Source: Planctomycetaceae bacterium UBA6894
GTDB lineage: Bacteria > Planctomycetota > Planctomycetia > Gemmatales > Gemmataceae
DNA length: 13,387 nt
Assembly (NCBI GenBank): GCA_002451275.1
Contig: DKBS01000165.1
Span: 1 to 13,387, forward strand
Reading direction: 5' to 3'
Position 1 is the first letter of the stretch. Each line of letters starts with the position of its first letter. The translations under genes were made by a program, and so were the position numbers. The notes below the pieces were generated by a model that saw only the letters and a program-made list of their open reading frames with translations, did no database searches and was not told where the DNA came from. This document shows, one piece after another, positions 6,132 to 13,387 of the stretch.

Positions 6132-7139
6132 CTAGCTGTTTCGGGGCGGCAGCGTGGCCACCAGCAGGGCACCCGGTCCCTCGGGTTGCCACACGGCCCC
6201 GCACGCAGCGGCCGGCAGCACCAGTGTATCGCCAAGGGTTGACCGGTATTTGTGGCCCTGATGCGCCAGCGCGGCGTTGCCGGCGACCTGGATGACCACG
6301 CGCAGGGTGCCGGGATCGGGCAGCGGCAGTGGCGTGTCGCCGGCGGCCAGGTCGAGATGGAACTCGGGGCAGCGCACCAGCGGGCGGAGCGTGGAGGGCT
6401 GGCCGGGCCTAGGCGGGAAATTGTCGGCACGGATGGGGGCGACGGGGCCCTTGGTCCAGTCGATGGAGGCCAGCGACTGCTCGAGGTGCAGGTCGCGGCT
6501 TTTGCCCTGCGCGTCTTTCCGGTTCCAGTCGAACAGGCGGAAGGTGGCGTCGCTGGATTCCTGCACCTCGGCCATCAGCACGCCACCGCCCACGGCGTGG
6601 ACGGTGCCGGCGGGCAGGTGGACGCAGTCGCCGGGCTTCGGTTCGAAGCTGGCGAGCAGGTCGGCCACGGTGCCATCGAGCGAGGCCTGGCGCAGTTGGT
6701 CGGGGGTGACGCCGGGTTTCAGCCCGGCCCAGACCTTGCCGCCGGGGCGCACGGCGATGACGAACCAGGCCTCGTTCTTGGAGCCCTCGCCGGGCCAGAG
6801 GACCTTCACTTTTTCCGCATCGGGGTGGACCTGGACGGAGAGCCAGTCGTGGCAATCGAGCCACTTGATGAGCCAGGGGAAGGCGGTTTCGGCGGTGGCG
6901 CCGGCGCCCAGCATGTCGGCGGGGTGTTGGCGCATCAGCTCGGCCAGCGTGCGGGTTTCCCCCTCCACCTGGCTGTGGTGACGGGGGTGGGTGCTGGCCT
7001 CCCACGATTCTCCATAGGGCTGCTGGTCGGGAAGGGGACGGCCCAGCGCGTCGGCCAGCAGTCGGCTTCCCCAGACCATGGCCCGGGGGGATGGCACCGG
7101 ACGGAGCACGCGGTCCAATCGGTTGATGGTGGAGGACAT
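6132..7139 (-). CDS. manA: Mannose-6-phosphate isomerase, class I
   Basis: This zinc cupin interconverts fructose-6-phosphate and mannose-6-phosphate, the entry point to GDP-mannose and GDP-deoxysugars. The product has 335 residues, like the short Bacillus-type enzymes. Zinc-site motifs are present in order: 'LSVQVHPD' (100-107, Gln103/His105), 'KNEAWFV' (121-127, Glu123) and 'LPAGTVHAVGGG' (175-186, His181). 'QESSDATFRLFDWNR' (193-207) is the family sugar-binding stretch. The start chosen is the ATG at 7139. A TTG at 7154 would add five residues, but ATG is commoner and GGAA lies upstream of it. It follows the ABC ATPase gene after 55 bp and precedes the RmlC-like gene, so it probably feeds the glycan that the transporter exports. 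Specificity for mannose-6-phosphate rather than a related sugar is inferred from the family. Confidence 0.88.
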   Translation of the reverse strand: MSSTINRLDRVLRPVPSPRAMVWGSRLLADALGRPLPDQQPYGESWEASTHPRHHSQVEGETRTLAELMRQHPADMLGAGATAETAFPWLIKWLDCHDWLSVQVHPDAEKVKVLWPGEGSKNEAWFVIAVRPGGKVWAGLKPGVTPDQLRQASLDGTVADLLASFEPKPGDCVHLPAGTVHAVGGGVLMAEVQESSDATFRLFDWNRKDAQGKSRDLHLEQSLASIDWTKGPVAPIRADNFPPRPGQPSTLRPLVRCPEFHLDLAAGDTPLPLPDPGTLRVVIQVAGNAALAHQGHKYRSTLGDTLVLPAAACGAVWQPEGPGALLVATLPPRNS

Positions 7140-7194
7140 GGGTCGGTTTTCCAATCGTTTACTTGGTCGAGTCTAAAAAGCGTGCTTAACAGGG

Positions 7195-7989
7195 TCAGGC
7201 GGCGGCCTGGACGACCTGTCCGCCGGGGTTGGATTCGCCCCGCTGCTGGGCGGTGCCGGCCCACCCTTGGTAGGCATCGATGACCTGGCCGGCCGGGCCG
7301 AGCATGCGCACGGTGCCGTGCTCGAGCCACAGGACCTGGTTGCAGACGCCGCGGGCGGCCTCGAGGTCGTGGCTGACCATGATCATGATCTGGGCCTTGG
7401 CCATCATCTCGCGCATGCGGCGGTGGGCCTTGCCCTGGAAGGCGAGGTCGCCGGCGGAGAGGACCTCGTCCACGAGCAGGATCTCAGGGTCGATGGCGGT
7501 GGCGATGCTGAAGGCCAGGCGCACCCGCATGCCGGCGCTGTAGTAGCGGACCGGCATGTTGAGGAAGTCGCCCAGCTCGCTGAACTCGGCGATCTCCCGC
7601 AGCTTGGCGTCGACACCCGCGGGCGTTTCACCCTGCAGGTAGCAGCGGAAGCGGATGTTCTCCCAGCCGTTGGCCTCCTGTTCGAAACCGAGCGCGATGT
7701 CGAAAAGCGAGGAGATGCGGCCCTGAACCTTGCGGCTGCCCTCGCTGGGCTGGTAGATGCCGGCCAGCACCTTGAGCAGCGTGCTTTTGCCGGCGCCGTT
7801 GTGGCCGATGATGCCGAGGCGTTCGCCCTTGTTCACCTGCAGATCGATGCCGCTGAGCGCGCGGACCTGCATGGGCTTTTTGGTGAAGCCCCGGAAGATG
7901 CGGCCCACCAGGAAATCCTTCAGCGTGATGTGCTTGTCATGCCGCACGGTGAAGGTGAGACCCAGGTTGTTCAGCTCCACACTCGCCAT
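7195..7989 (-). CDS. ABC transporter ATPase for polysaccharide/teichoic-acid-type export
   Basis: This is the motor subunit of an ABC-2 exporter of the Wzt/TagH/KpsT group, which moves lipid-linked glycans across the inner membrane. The 264-residue product has Walker A 'GHNGAGKST' (62-70), the signature variant 'YSAGMRVRLAF' (150-160), Walker B 'EILLVDEVLSAGD' (169-181) and the switch His207 in 'MVSHD'. 'LFDIALGFEQEANGWENI' (95-112) and the SAGM signature are specific to this subfamily; ordinary importers have LSGGQ. It ends soon after the nucleotide-binding domain. It therefore lacks the C-terminal carbohydrate-binding domain of O9a-type Wzt, which suggests export without recognition of a modified chain end. 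The start ATG at 7989 lies 71 bp after the permease stop. Confidence 0.9.
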   Translation of the reverse strand: MASVELNNLGLTFTVRHDKHITLKDFLVGRIFRGFTKKPMQVRALSGIDLQVNKGERLGIIGHNGAGKSTLLKVLAGIYQPSEGSRKVQGRISSLFDIALGFEQEANGWENIRFRCYLQGETPAGVDAKLREIAEFSELGDFLNMPVRYYSAGMRVRLAFSIATAIDPEILLVDEVLSAGDLAFQGKAHRRMREMMAKAQIMIMVSHDLEAARGVCNQVLWLEHGTVRMLGPAGQVIDAYQGWAGTAQQRGESNPGGQVVQAAA

Positions 7990-8060
7990 GCTTACCCCGC
8001 GAAAAACGAACGATGCCTTGGTATGTCGCGCCTTGAACCCGTCATGCCCCGAACCATGGA

Positions 8061-8870
8061 TCAGAGATAGAAAATCAGTTTGGGTTCACGCACGCGGAGG
8101 GACCAGGCGGCGGTGGCGAAGGAAAGCAGCGCCACCACCAGCGCCGAGCCGAACACCATGGGGGGAGGAACCGTGTGGTCGAGCAGGGGGGAACGGATCA
8201 GTTCGAGGAAGGGGGCCAACGGGTTGATCTGGACCAGCCAGCCCAGGCCGCGCTCCTGCAGCAGTTTGGCGGGGTACCAGACGGGGGTGAGGTACATCAG
8301 AACCTGCATGCCCACCTCGGTGAGGTGCTTCACATCGCGGAAGTGGACTGTCATGAGGCCGAAGATGCAGGCCAGGGACCAACCAAAAATCAAAAACAGC
8401 CCGATGGAGGGGATGAGGCTGAGCAGGGGCAGCACCCCGGGCCAGCCGGTACCCCACAGGGCCAGGAGGATGGCCAGGCACAGGGAGATGCCGAAGTGGA
8501 AACAGTTGCCGAGCACCACCCGCAGGGGATAGATGGCCATGGGGCTTGGGTGCTGCATGATATAGGCTTCTGACTGATGAAAGCACAGGCAGCCCAGGGT
8601 CATGGACTGGGACAGGTAGCTCCAGACGGCGAGGCCTGTCATCACATAGGGGGCGAAGGTGTGGAGATCCTGCCCGAAGAGGGTGCTGAAGACGGTGCAG
8701 AGGATGGTGGTCATGAAGATGGGGTTGAGCAGGGACCAGCCCATGCCCAGGGCGGAGCCCCGGTATCGTGATCGCAAGTCCATGCGCACCAAGGACATCC
8801 AGAAATAGCGGCCCTGCCAAACCTCGCGCAGGTACTGGGTGAGGGTGGAGTTTTCGGACCCAAAGATCAT
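8061..8870 (-). CDS. ABC-2 type polysaccharide export permease
   Basis: This is the membrane subunit pairing with the ATPase encoded next to it (Wzm/TagG/KpsM-type). The 269-residue product has an amphipathic N-terminus, then 'SRYRGSALGMGWSLLNP' (34-50), the typical coupling-helix and first-membrane-segment sequence. Hydrophobic segments lie near 45-64, 73-95, 117-139, 145-172, 185-199 and 238-258, i.e. the six expected for ABC-2 exporters. 'HFRDVKHL' (176-183) and 'INPLAPFLELIRSPLL' (215-230) are family hallmarks. The start is the ATG at 8870; a TTG 108 nt further out would add a charged tail not seen in the family. It is the first gene of the four-gene minus-strand operon. A weak purine-rich GAGAGAA precedes it. 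The exported glycan cannot be named from sequence. Confidence 0.88.
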   Translation of the reverse strand: MIFGSENSTLTQYLREVWQGRYFWMSLVRMDLRSRYRGSALGMGWSLLNPIFMTTILCTVFSTLFGQDLHTFAPYVMTGLAVWSYLSQSMTLGCLCFHQSEAYIMQHPSPMAIYPLRVVLGNCFHFGISLCLAILLALWGTGWPGVLPLLSLIPSIGLFLIFGWSLACIFGLMTVHFRDVKHLTEVGMQVLMYLTPVWYPAKLLQERGLGWLVQINPLAPFLELIRSPLLDHTVPPPMVFGSALVVALLSFATAAWSLRVREPKLIFYL

Positions 8871-9281
8871 GGCGTTGCGTTCTCTCGGTTCGTCTGTCCG
8901 CCGCAAAGTCTTCCGGGGTATAGGAACTTTCAGCGGCGCTGTGCCGGCATGGTGAGGATTTTTGCAGCGAAAAATCAATGCGAGACGGCATGGGGAGGTT
9001 GGCGGGGCGGTCGGGTTCAGGGACCGGCTGGCGGCTGACCCGCAATGGCATTTCGGCAGGGATGGGTGGAAATGGGATGTTCAAGGGTGGGGATACACCG
9101 GTCGGACGGTTTGGCCCTATCTTTCCAGCCTTCCAGATTCACAGGGTTGCTTGCCTTGGGTGTTTTTGTGCTGAAGGATGAATTACCACGCAAGGTTTTG
9201 CACTTGGTGCGTTCCAGTTGCGTCCGAATAGGTGTTGGGGCGGTTCGGGCATACCGCACACACGGCCTGAGGGGCTAGGCA
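8871..9281 (+). other. Divergent intergenic region between exporter operon and giant VWA gene
   Basis: These 411 bp separate two divergent transcription units and should hold both promoters. I see no convincing open frame with a family match and no strong sigma-70 pair. The best plus-strand candidate is a weak TTGGGT with TGAATT 17 nt later, within 9150-9190. No repeat, operator palindrome or terminator stands out. Confidence 0.4.
9269..9274 (+). promoter_or_regulatory. Shine-Dalgarno site of the giant VWA gene
   Basis: GAGGGG sits 7 nt before the ATG at 9282. It is the best-placed ribosome binding site in the window and fixes the start of the large reading frame. Confidence 0.75.
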
Positions 9282-12200
9282 ATGAAAAATTACCGGATGA
9301 TGGCGGCGGGTGTGAGCTTTGTGAGCTTGGCCGCCGCCGTGCTCGGAGTGAAGGTGTGGGGTGATTCCCGCAAGCAGAAAAAGGACAACCGCCCCTCGGT
9401 GGTTGCGCTGACGGCACAGCAGCAGCGCCAGGAGGATGAGCAGGGGGTTTCCCGGTTCACCCACCAAACTGGCCTGGGCTACCGGACGGTGAACGGGGAG
9501 GGGCTGTTCGCTGTGCAGTTGCAGCCCGAACTGCCCGCGGCGAAGCAACCCCGCGATATTGCCCTGCTGGTGGACACCTCGGCCAGCCAGGCGGTGGGAC
9601 CGCTTTCCAGTTCCATCGAGATCGTCAAGGCCCTGATCGGCCAGTGCGGCCCGGAAGACCGCGTGAGCCTGTGGTCGGTCAGCAATGAGCCGGTGCAGCT
9701 CACTCGCGGGCTGGTGGATGTCGCTGGTGCCAAGCAGGCCCTGGTCCAACTTGAGAAAGACTACCCCTCCGGTGCCACCAATCTGCCCAAGGCCATCCGC
9801 GCCGCCGCGAACCTGTTCCCCGCCGAGCTGAACCGGTCCCGTTCGATCATCCTGCTGGGCGACGGCCTGAGCCTGGCCAACCCGCTGGAAACCGAGGACC
9901 GCGTGCAGGTCGCCTCGGAGCTGGTGGACAAGAAGGTGGTGATGCTGGCGGTTCCAATGGGACCGCGCATGGATCCTTTGAACCTGCACAGTTTGGCCAC
10001 CGCCTCGGGTGGCCGCTGTGTGCGCGTGAACGAGGGGGATGCCCCCGCCTCCGTGGCTGAGCGGCTGCGGGCGGCCGTGGATGTTCCCGTGTATTACCCC
10101 ACCGCGATGAGGGTCGGTGAGGGGGTGGTGGAGACCTATCCCACGCAACTGCCGCCGCTGCGCTCCGACGCACCCACCCTGGTGGTGGGGCGGCTGAATC
10201 CCGGCGTGAAGGCGGTGACTTTGGAACTGGACGGGCAGTTGGCCGGCAGCCCAAAGGCGCTGACGCAGACCCGCGAGATTCCGGGTTTTGATGTGGAGAA
10301 CTTCTTCCTGGCCCAGATGATCGCCGACTGGAAGGTGAACCCGTCCCGTCCGGCCCTGATACAGGCGGACCGGGCCCTGGCGCTGGCCAGCACCCAGTCG
10401 TACCTGAACCGCGAGGAGTGCCTGGCGCGGGCCAACTGGGCCATGACCACCGGCAAGCCCGAGAGCGCGCTGCGCCTGTATGATCAGGCCGCCCGCATCG
10501 ACCCGACCAACCTGGAGGCCCGCCGCGGTTTTGACCTGGCCCGCCAGGTGAACGATGGCAAGCTGCCCCGGGCCCTGCTGATGAAGCAACTGGGCCAGAT
10601 CAATGCCCAGATTGATGAACAGGAAGGGGCCCCCAAGGATGCAGCCAACCCGGCGCAACCTGCCCCGGGGCAACCGGCTGCGGCACAGCCCGCCCCCGCC
10701 CAACCCGACCGGGTTCGACTACCCGGGGCTGATGGCAACGCCCCTCGGGACGGCCGCGATGGCATTGTGGGTGCCGACATCGACCAGGTGCGCAAACTGA
10801 ACCAGGTCTACCTGCAAAAGCGCGAGGCCGAAGTGAAACGGGCCCTGGCAGAAGGTTCACGCGCCGCCACGGTGGACGAGGTGAACAACGCCAAGGAAAA
10901 CCTGAAACAAGAACTGCGTTCGCTGGAAAATGATGGCAGCATCGCCAACGCCAAGAAGCAGCCCCTGATCGGCAACATCCAGGCCCGGCTGCAGGAGCTG
11001 GACAAGCGTGGCAAGGTGTTTGAGCGCGAGGAGCGCGAGCGCCAGATGGTGCAAGTGAGCTTGGAGGAGCGGCGCAAGGAGGAGCGATCCATCGCCGCGC
11101 AACAGGACCGCATCAAGGAGCGTCTGCGCCAGTACGCCGCCCTGATGAACCAGGCGCGCGAGGACCTTGCCCAGAAGCAGGCTCAAGCCATCCGCCAAGA
11201 CCTGATCAACCAGGGCGAGGAGGTTCCGCCGGCGGTCATCGCGGCCTACACCATCGCCCAGCGGGGCTGGTACTACCGGCAGCTCCGCGACCTGGTGCGC
11301 GTGCGCGAGGAGAAGTGGCTGGCGGTGCTGTATGAAGTGGAGCGGAGCCATATCCCGTTCCCCGACGAGCCGCCGGTGATCTACCCCGACGCAAACAGCC
11401 CGGTGATGAAGGGCCGCTACAAGGACTGGGCCGACCTGTCGAAGAAGCGGATCGACCGCTACGACACCCAGGGTTTCGGCTCGAACGTTCCCGAGGCGGC
11501 GATGCGCATCAAGGATGTGATGGGCCGCACCATTGACTACGCGGGCATCAACGAGGCCACCACCAAGGTGCAGGAGGCTCTGGACCAGCTCGGCAAGGAG
11601 TACAACATCTCCTTCGAGTTCAACGAGGCCGCCTTCAAGGCTGCCGGCCTGGAGAAGCCCGCCGACAGCGAGATTGGCGACGCCATCCCCAAGATGCGTG
11701 CCACGCTGGGCTCGGTGGTGAAGAAGATCATCAGCCGCATCAAGAGCAATTCGGCGGAAGGGAACGCCGTGTCCGTGGTGCGCCGCGACCATATCGAGAT
11801 TACCACCAGCCAGTTCCAACTGCTGGACAAGGTGGCGCGGGCCTACCCGGTGGCTGACATCGTCTACGGCGCCCCGAACTCGTTCGCGCAGAACTCGGTG
11901 GTGCAGCAGTCCACCCTGTTCGGCTACGGCGGCAGCTACGGCTTCGCCGGCCAGGTGGCGCAGAACTCGTTCAACGGTTTGGGCGCCCTGCAGAACGTGG
12001 GTGCCGCGGGCGCGCTGGGCGCCGGTGGCGGCTTCAACGCAGGTGGCGGCGGTGGTTTCGCCGGCAACCTGGGTGGCGCGGTGGGCGGCCAGCAGATTGG
12101 CGGCCAGCTTGGCGCGGGCGCGGTGGGCAACTTCGGCCAGCAGGGCCAGGTCGGCCAGTTTGGCCAGAACGGCGGCCTTGGGGTGATGGGCCAGTTTGGC

Positions 12201-13387
12201 AACGTGGGTGCGCAGTTCGGCCTGCAGGGTGGCAACTATGCCGACGTGCTGGTGGCCACAATCCGCCAACTGGTGGGGCGTCCGTCCGACTGGGCGGCCC
12301 CGATCACGCTGCCGGGCAACCAGCCGGCCGACCCGCTGGCCCAGGTGGACCCGAACGCGGGTGACCAGCAGGAGCGCAACCAGATCGGTTACTTCCAGCC
12401 GGCCAACGCGCTGGTGGTGAAGGGAACCTCCTACATCCACACCGAGCTGTACAGCAACTTCGTGGCCCCGGTGGGTGGTGCGAACCCCATCGGCATGGCG
12501 GCCAAGCCCGGCAAGCGTGACGGGGCGCTGGCGGCCCTGGACAAGCCGGTGAAGGACAAGAAGGACCTGGATCCCCGCAAGATCTGGCAGGAGGCTCTGG
12601 ACAAGGGCGTGGACGAACCGGGCATCATCATCGCGGTGTCCGACTTCCTCGCGGCCAACCAGATGTGGGACCACGCGGCCGAGTTCCTGAAGGCGGACCT
12701 GCGCAAGGGTCTGGTGGTGAAGCCCTGGGTGTATGAGGCCCTGGCGATTGCCCTGCGGGAATCGGGCGCGGCGCCCGAGGAGATCGAGCGGGCCGAGGTG
12801 GCCCTGGCTGACATGGAGCCCCTGGACGCCGACGGTTACCTGAAGGCCTCGAAGGGCATGGCCAACCTGAAGCGGTATGACCGGGCCCTGGCCTTCTGCA
12901 AGCAGGCCGCCCAACTGGCCCCGGATTCGCCGCAGGCCTACGCCCAGGCGCTGGGCTATGCCGAGACGGTGAGCGATGTGAACACCATGGCCTGGGCCGC
13001 CGGCAACCTGCTGAAGCAGGAATGGCCCGAGGGAGGCAACGACCTGCAGGCGAAGGCCCGCCGCTCGCTGGACGCCATGGCGGCCCGGCTGGCCCAGCAG
13101 GCCAAACCGCAGGAGCGCGAGACCCTGATCCGCAAGGCGGGAGACCTGGGCCGTCGCGACCTGGTGGTGCAACTGTCGTGGGCCGGTGACGCCGACCTGG
13201 ATCTGGTGGTGAAGGAGCCGACGGGCAGCACCTGCTCCACCCTGGCGCGGCAAACCCCGAACGGTGGCACTCTGGTGGGCGACCGCGCGGGTGACGCCCC
13301 GACCGAGCGGTATGTGGTGGCCGAAGGCTTCTCCGGCACCTACGAGATTTCGGTCCGCTCGGCTTGGGGCATGCCGGTGAATGGCAA
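9282..13387 (+). CDS. Giant VWA / coiled-coil / STN-like / TPR / DUF2135-like protein (3' end outside window)
   Basis: One frame runs 1368 codons from ATG 9282 to the window edge without a stop. Visible order: hydrophobic anchor or uncleaved signal (6-26, after K2 and R5; no lipobox); VWA domain (about 92-265) with a full MIDAS set, D98-x-S100-x-S102, T166 and D194; TPR-like unit (380-418); Pro/Ala/Gln linker (456-476); charged coiled coil (about 500-640); STN/secretin-N-like segment (about 748-862), with 'ALDQLGKEYNISFEFNEAAF' and 'IEITTSQFQ', ending 'YPVADIV'; Gly/Gln/Phe-Gly-rich insert (about 865-985); continuation of the STN-like unit (986-1060); TPR-like helices (about 1100-1240); and the start of a DUF2135/YfaP-like beta domain (1293 on, 'LSWAGDADLDLVV'). 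A periplasmic, membrane-anchored scaffold is inferred. The function is unknown. Long proteins of this general kind occur in planctomycetes, but I know of no characterised member. Confidence 0.85.
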   Translation, partial: MKNYRMMAAGVSFVSLAAAVLGVKVWGDSRKQKKDNRPSVVALTAQQQRQEDEQGVSRFTHQTGLGYRTVNGEGLFAVQLQPELPAAKQPRDIALLVDTSASQAVGPLSSSIEIVKALIGQCGPEDRVSLWSVSNEPVQLTRGLVDVAGAKQALVQLEKDYPSGATNLPKAIRAAANLFPAELNRSRSIILLGDGLSLANPLETEDRVQVASELVDKKVVMLAVPMGPRMDPLNLHSLATASGGRCVRVNEGDAPASVAERLRAAVDVPVYYPTAMRVGEGVVETYPTQLPPLRSDAPTLVVGRLNPGVKAVTLELDGQLAGSPKALTQTREIPGFDVENFFLAQMIADWKVNPSRPALIQADRALALASTQSYLNREECLARANWAMTTGKPESALRLYDQAARIDPTNLEARRGFDLARQVNDGKLPRALLMKQLGQINAQIDEQEGAPKDAANPAQPAPGQPAAAQPAPAQPDRVRLPGADGNAPRDGRDGIVGADIDQVRKLNQVYLQKREAEVKRALAEGSRAATVDEVNNAKENLKQELRSLENDGSIANAKKQPLIGNIQARLQELDKRGKVFEREERERQMVQVSLEERRKEERSIAAQQDRIKERLRQYAALMNQAREDLAQKQAQAIRQDLINQGEEVPPAVIAAYTIAQRGWYYRQLRDLVRVREEKWLAVLYEVERSHIPFPDEPPVIYPDANSPVMKGRYKDWADLSKKRIDRYDTQGFGSNVPEAAMRIKDVMGRTIDYAGINEATTKVQEALDQLGKEYNISFEFNEAAFKAAGLEKPADSEIGDAIPKMRATLGSVVKKIISRIKSNSAEGNAVSVVRRDHIEITTSQFQLLDKVARAYPVADIVYGAPNSFAQNSVVQQSTLFGYGGSYGFAGQVAQNSFNGLGALQNVGAAGALGAGGGFNAGGGGGFAGNLGGAVGGQQIGGQLGAGAVGNFGQQGQVGQFGQNGGLGVMGQFGNVGAQFGLQGGNYADVLVATIRQLVGRPSDWAAPITLPGNQPADPLAQVDPNAGDQQERNQIGYFQPANALVVKGTSYIHTELYSNFVAPVGGANPIGMAAKPGKRDGALAALDKPVKDKKDLDPRKIWQEALDKGVDEPGIIIAVSDFLAANQMWDHAAEFLKADLRKGLVVKPWVYEALAIALRESGAAPEEIERAEVALADMEPLDADGYLKASKGMANLKRYDRALAFCKQAAQLAPDSPQAYAQALGYAETVSDVNTMAWAAGNLLKQEWPEGGNDLQAKARRSLDAMAARLAQQAKPQERETLIRKAGDLGRRDLVVQLSWAGDADLDLVVKEPTGSTCSTLARQTPNGGTLVGDRAGDAPTERYVVAEGFSGTYEISVRSAWGMPVNG
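11874..12236 (+). repeat. Low-complexity Gly/Gln/Phe-Gly coding segment inside the giant protein
   Basis: About 120 codons are dominated by Gly, Gln, Asn, Ala and Phe, with recurring GQFG, GGQ and FGN words and five Phe-Gly dipeptides (residues 880, 951, 960, 971, 979). At DNA level this gives imperfect GGCCAG/GGCGGC reiterations. The segment interrupts two halves that look like parts of one STN-like domain. It probably encodes a flexible or self-associating loop. Confidence 0.75.

Noticed and set aside
8918..8931. GTATAGGAACTTTC, close to one arm of a yeast FRT recombination site
   Set aside because: Only one half-site is present, with no inverted partner or spacer. A short chance match.
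8871..8978. Extended TTG start for the ABC permease
   Set aside because: The extra 36 residues are charged, begin at a rare start codon and are not typical of ABC-2 permeases; the ATG at 8870 fits the family.
9183..10703. A 506-codon minus-strand open frame
   Set aside because: It is antisense to the VWA domain coding region, which has a clear Shine-Dalgarno and domain motifs; the minus-strand product resembles nothing.
10857..13253. A 798-codon open frame on the minus strand
   Set aside because: It lies wholly antisense to the giant VWA frame, has His/Gln/Leu/Val-biased low-information sequence and no family motif. In GC-rich genes the opposite strand often lacks stops.
1..13387. CRISPR arrays, insertion sequences, tRNA or rRNA genes, defence systems
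   Set aside because: No spaced direct repeats, terminal inverted repeats with a transposase, cloverleaf sequence or rRNA signature was seen on either strand.

Overview
The window is GC-rich, gene-dense bacterial chromosome. It is most likely from a member of the Planctomycetota. The case rests on the giant VWA / coiled-coil / secretin-STN-like / TPR / DUF2135-like protein at the right end, whose 'YPVADIV ... H(x)EL' pattern I associate with planctomycete proteins. The LptA/OstA-like protein at the left edge and a Rho with an RG/PG-rich tail instead of the usual N-terminal helical domain agree with this. The phylum is an inference from family resemblance; no rRNA gene or other phylogenetic anchor lies in the window.

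Left region (1-2960). The C-terminal part of an OstA/LptA-like envelope protein (+) converges, with a 21-bp overlap, on a minus-strand translation cluster. In transcription order this is rpmE (ribosomal protein L31, zinc-binding form), prfA (release factor 1) and prmC (the methyltransferase that modifies the release-factor GGQ glutamine). rpmE has a good candidate promoter, a possible structured leader and its own intrinsic terminator. prfA and prmC are 3 bp apart and form an operon: PrmC methylates the product of the gene in front of it.

Middle region (2960-5620). After an AT-richer intergenic stretch with a candidate promoter and a long leader come thyX (flavin-dependent thymidylate synthase) and rho (transcription terminator), both +. 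rho is preceded by a pyrimidine-rich leader and followed by two perfect intrinsic terminator hairpins in tandem.

Right-centre (5623-8870). A four-gene minus-strand operon encodes, in transcription order, an ABC-2 polysaccharide export permease, its ATPase, a class I mannose-6-phosphate isomerase and an RmlC-like cupin sugar epimerase. Together they suggest supply of sugar precursors and export of a surface glycan.

Right end (9282-13387). Divergently transcribed, behind a clear Shine-Dalgarno sequence, is one very large open reading frame of at least 1368 codons that runs off the window without a stop. It combines an N-terminal membrane anchor, a VWA domain with a complete MIDAS motif, TPR-like segments, a coiled coil, a secretin-STN-like domain split by a roughly 120-residue Gly/Gln/Phe-Gly-rich insert, and the start of a DUF2135/YfaP-like beta domain. 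It is the least explained and most interesting object here. No mobile element, CRISPR array, tRNA or rRNA was recognised.
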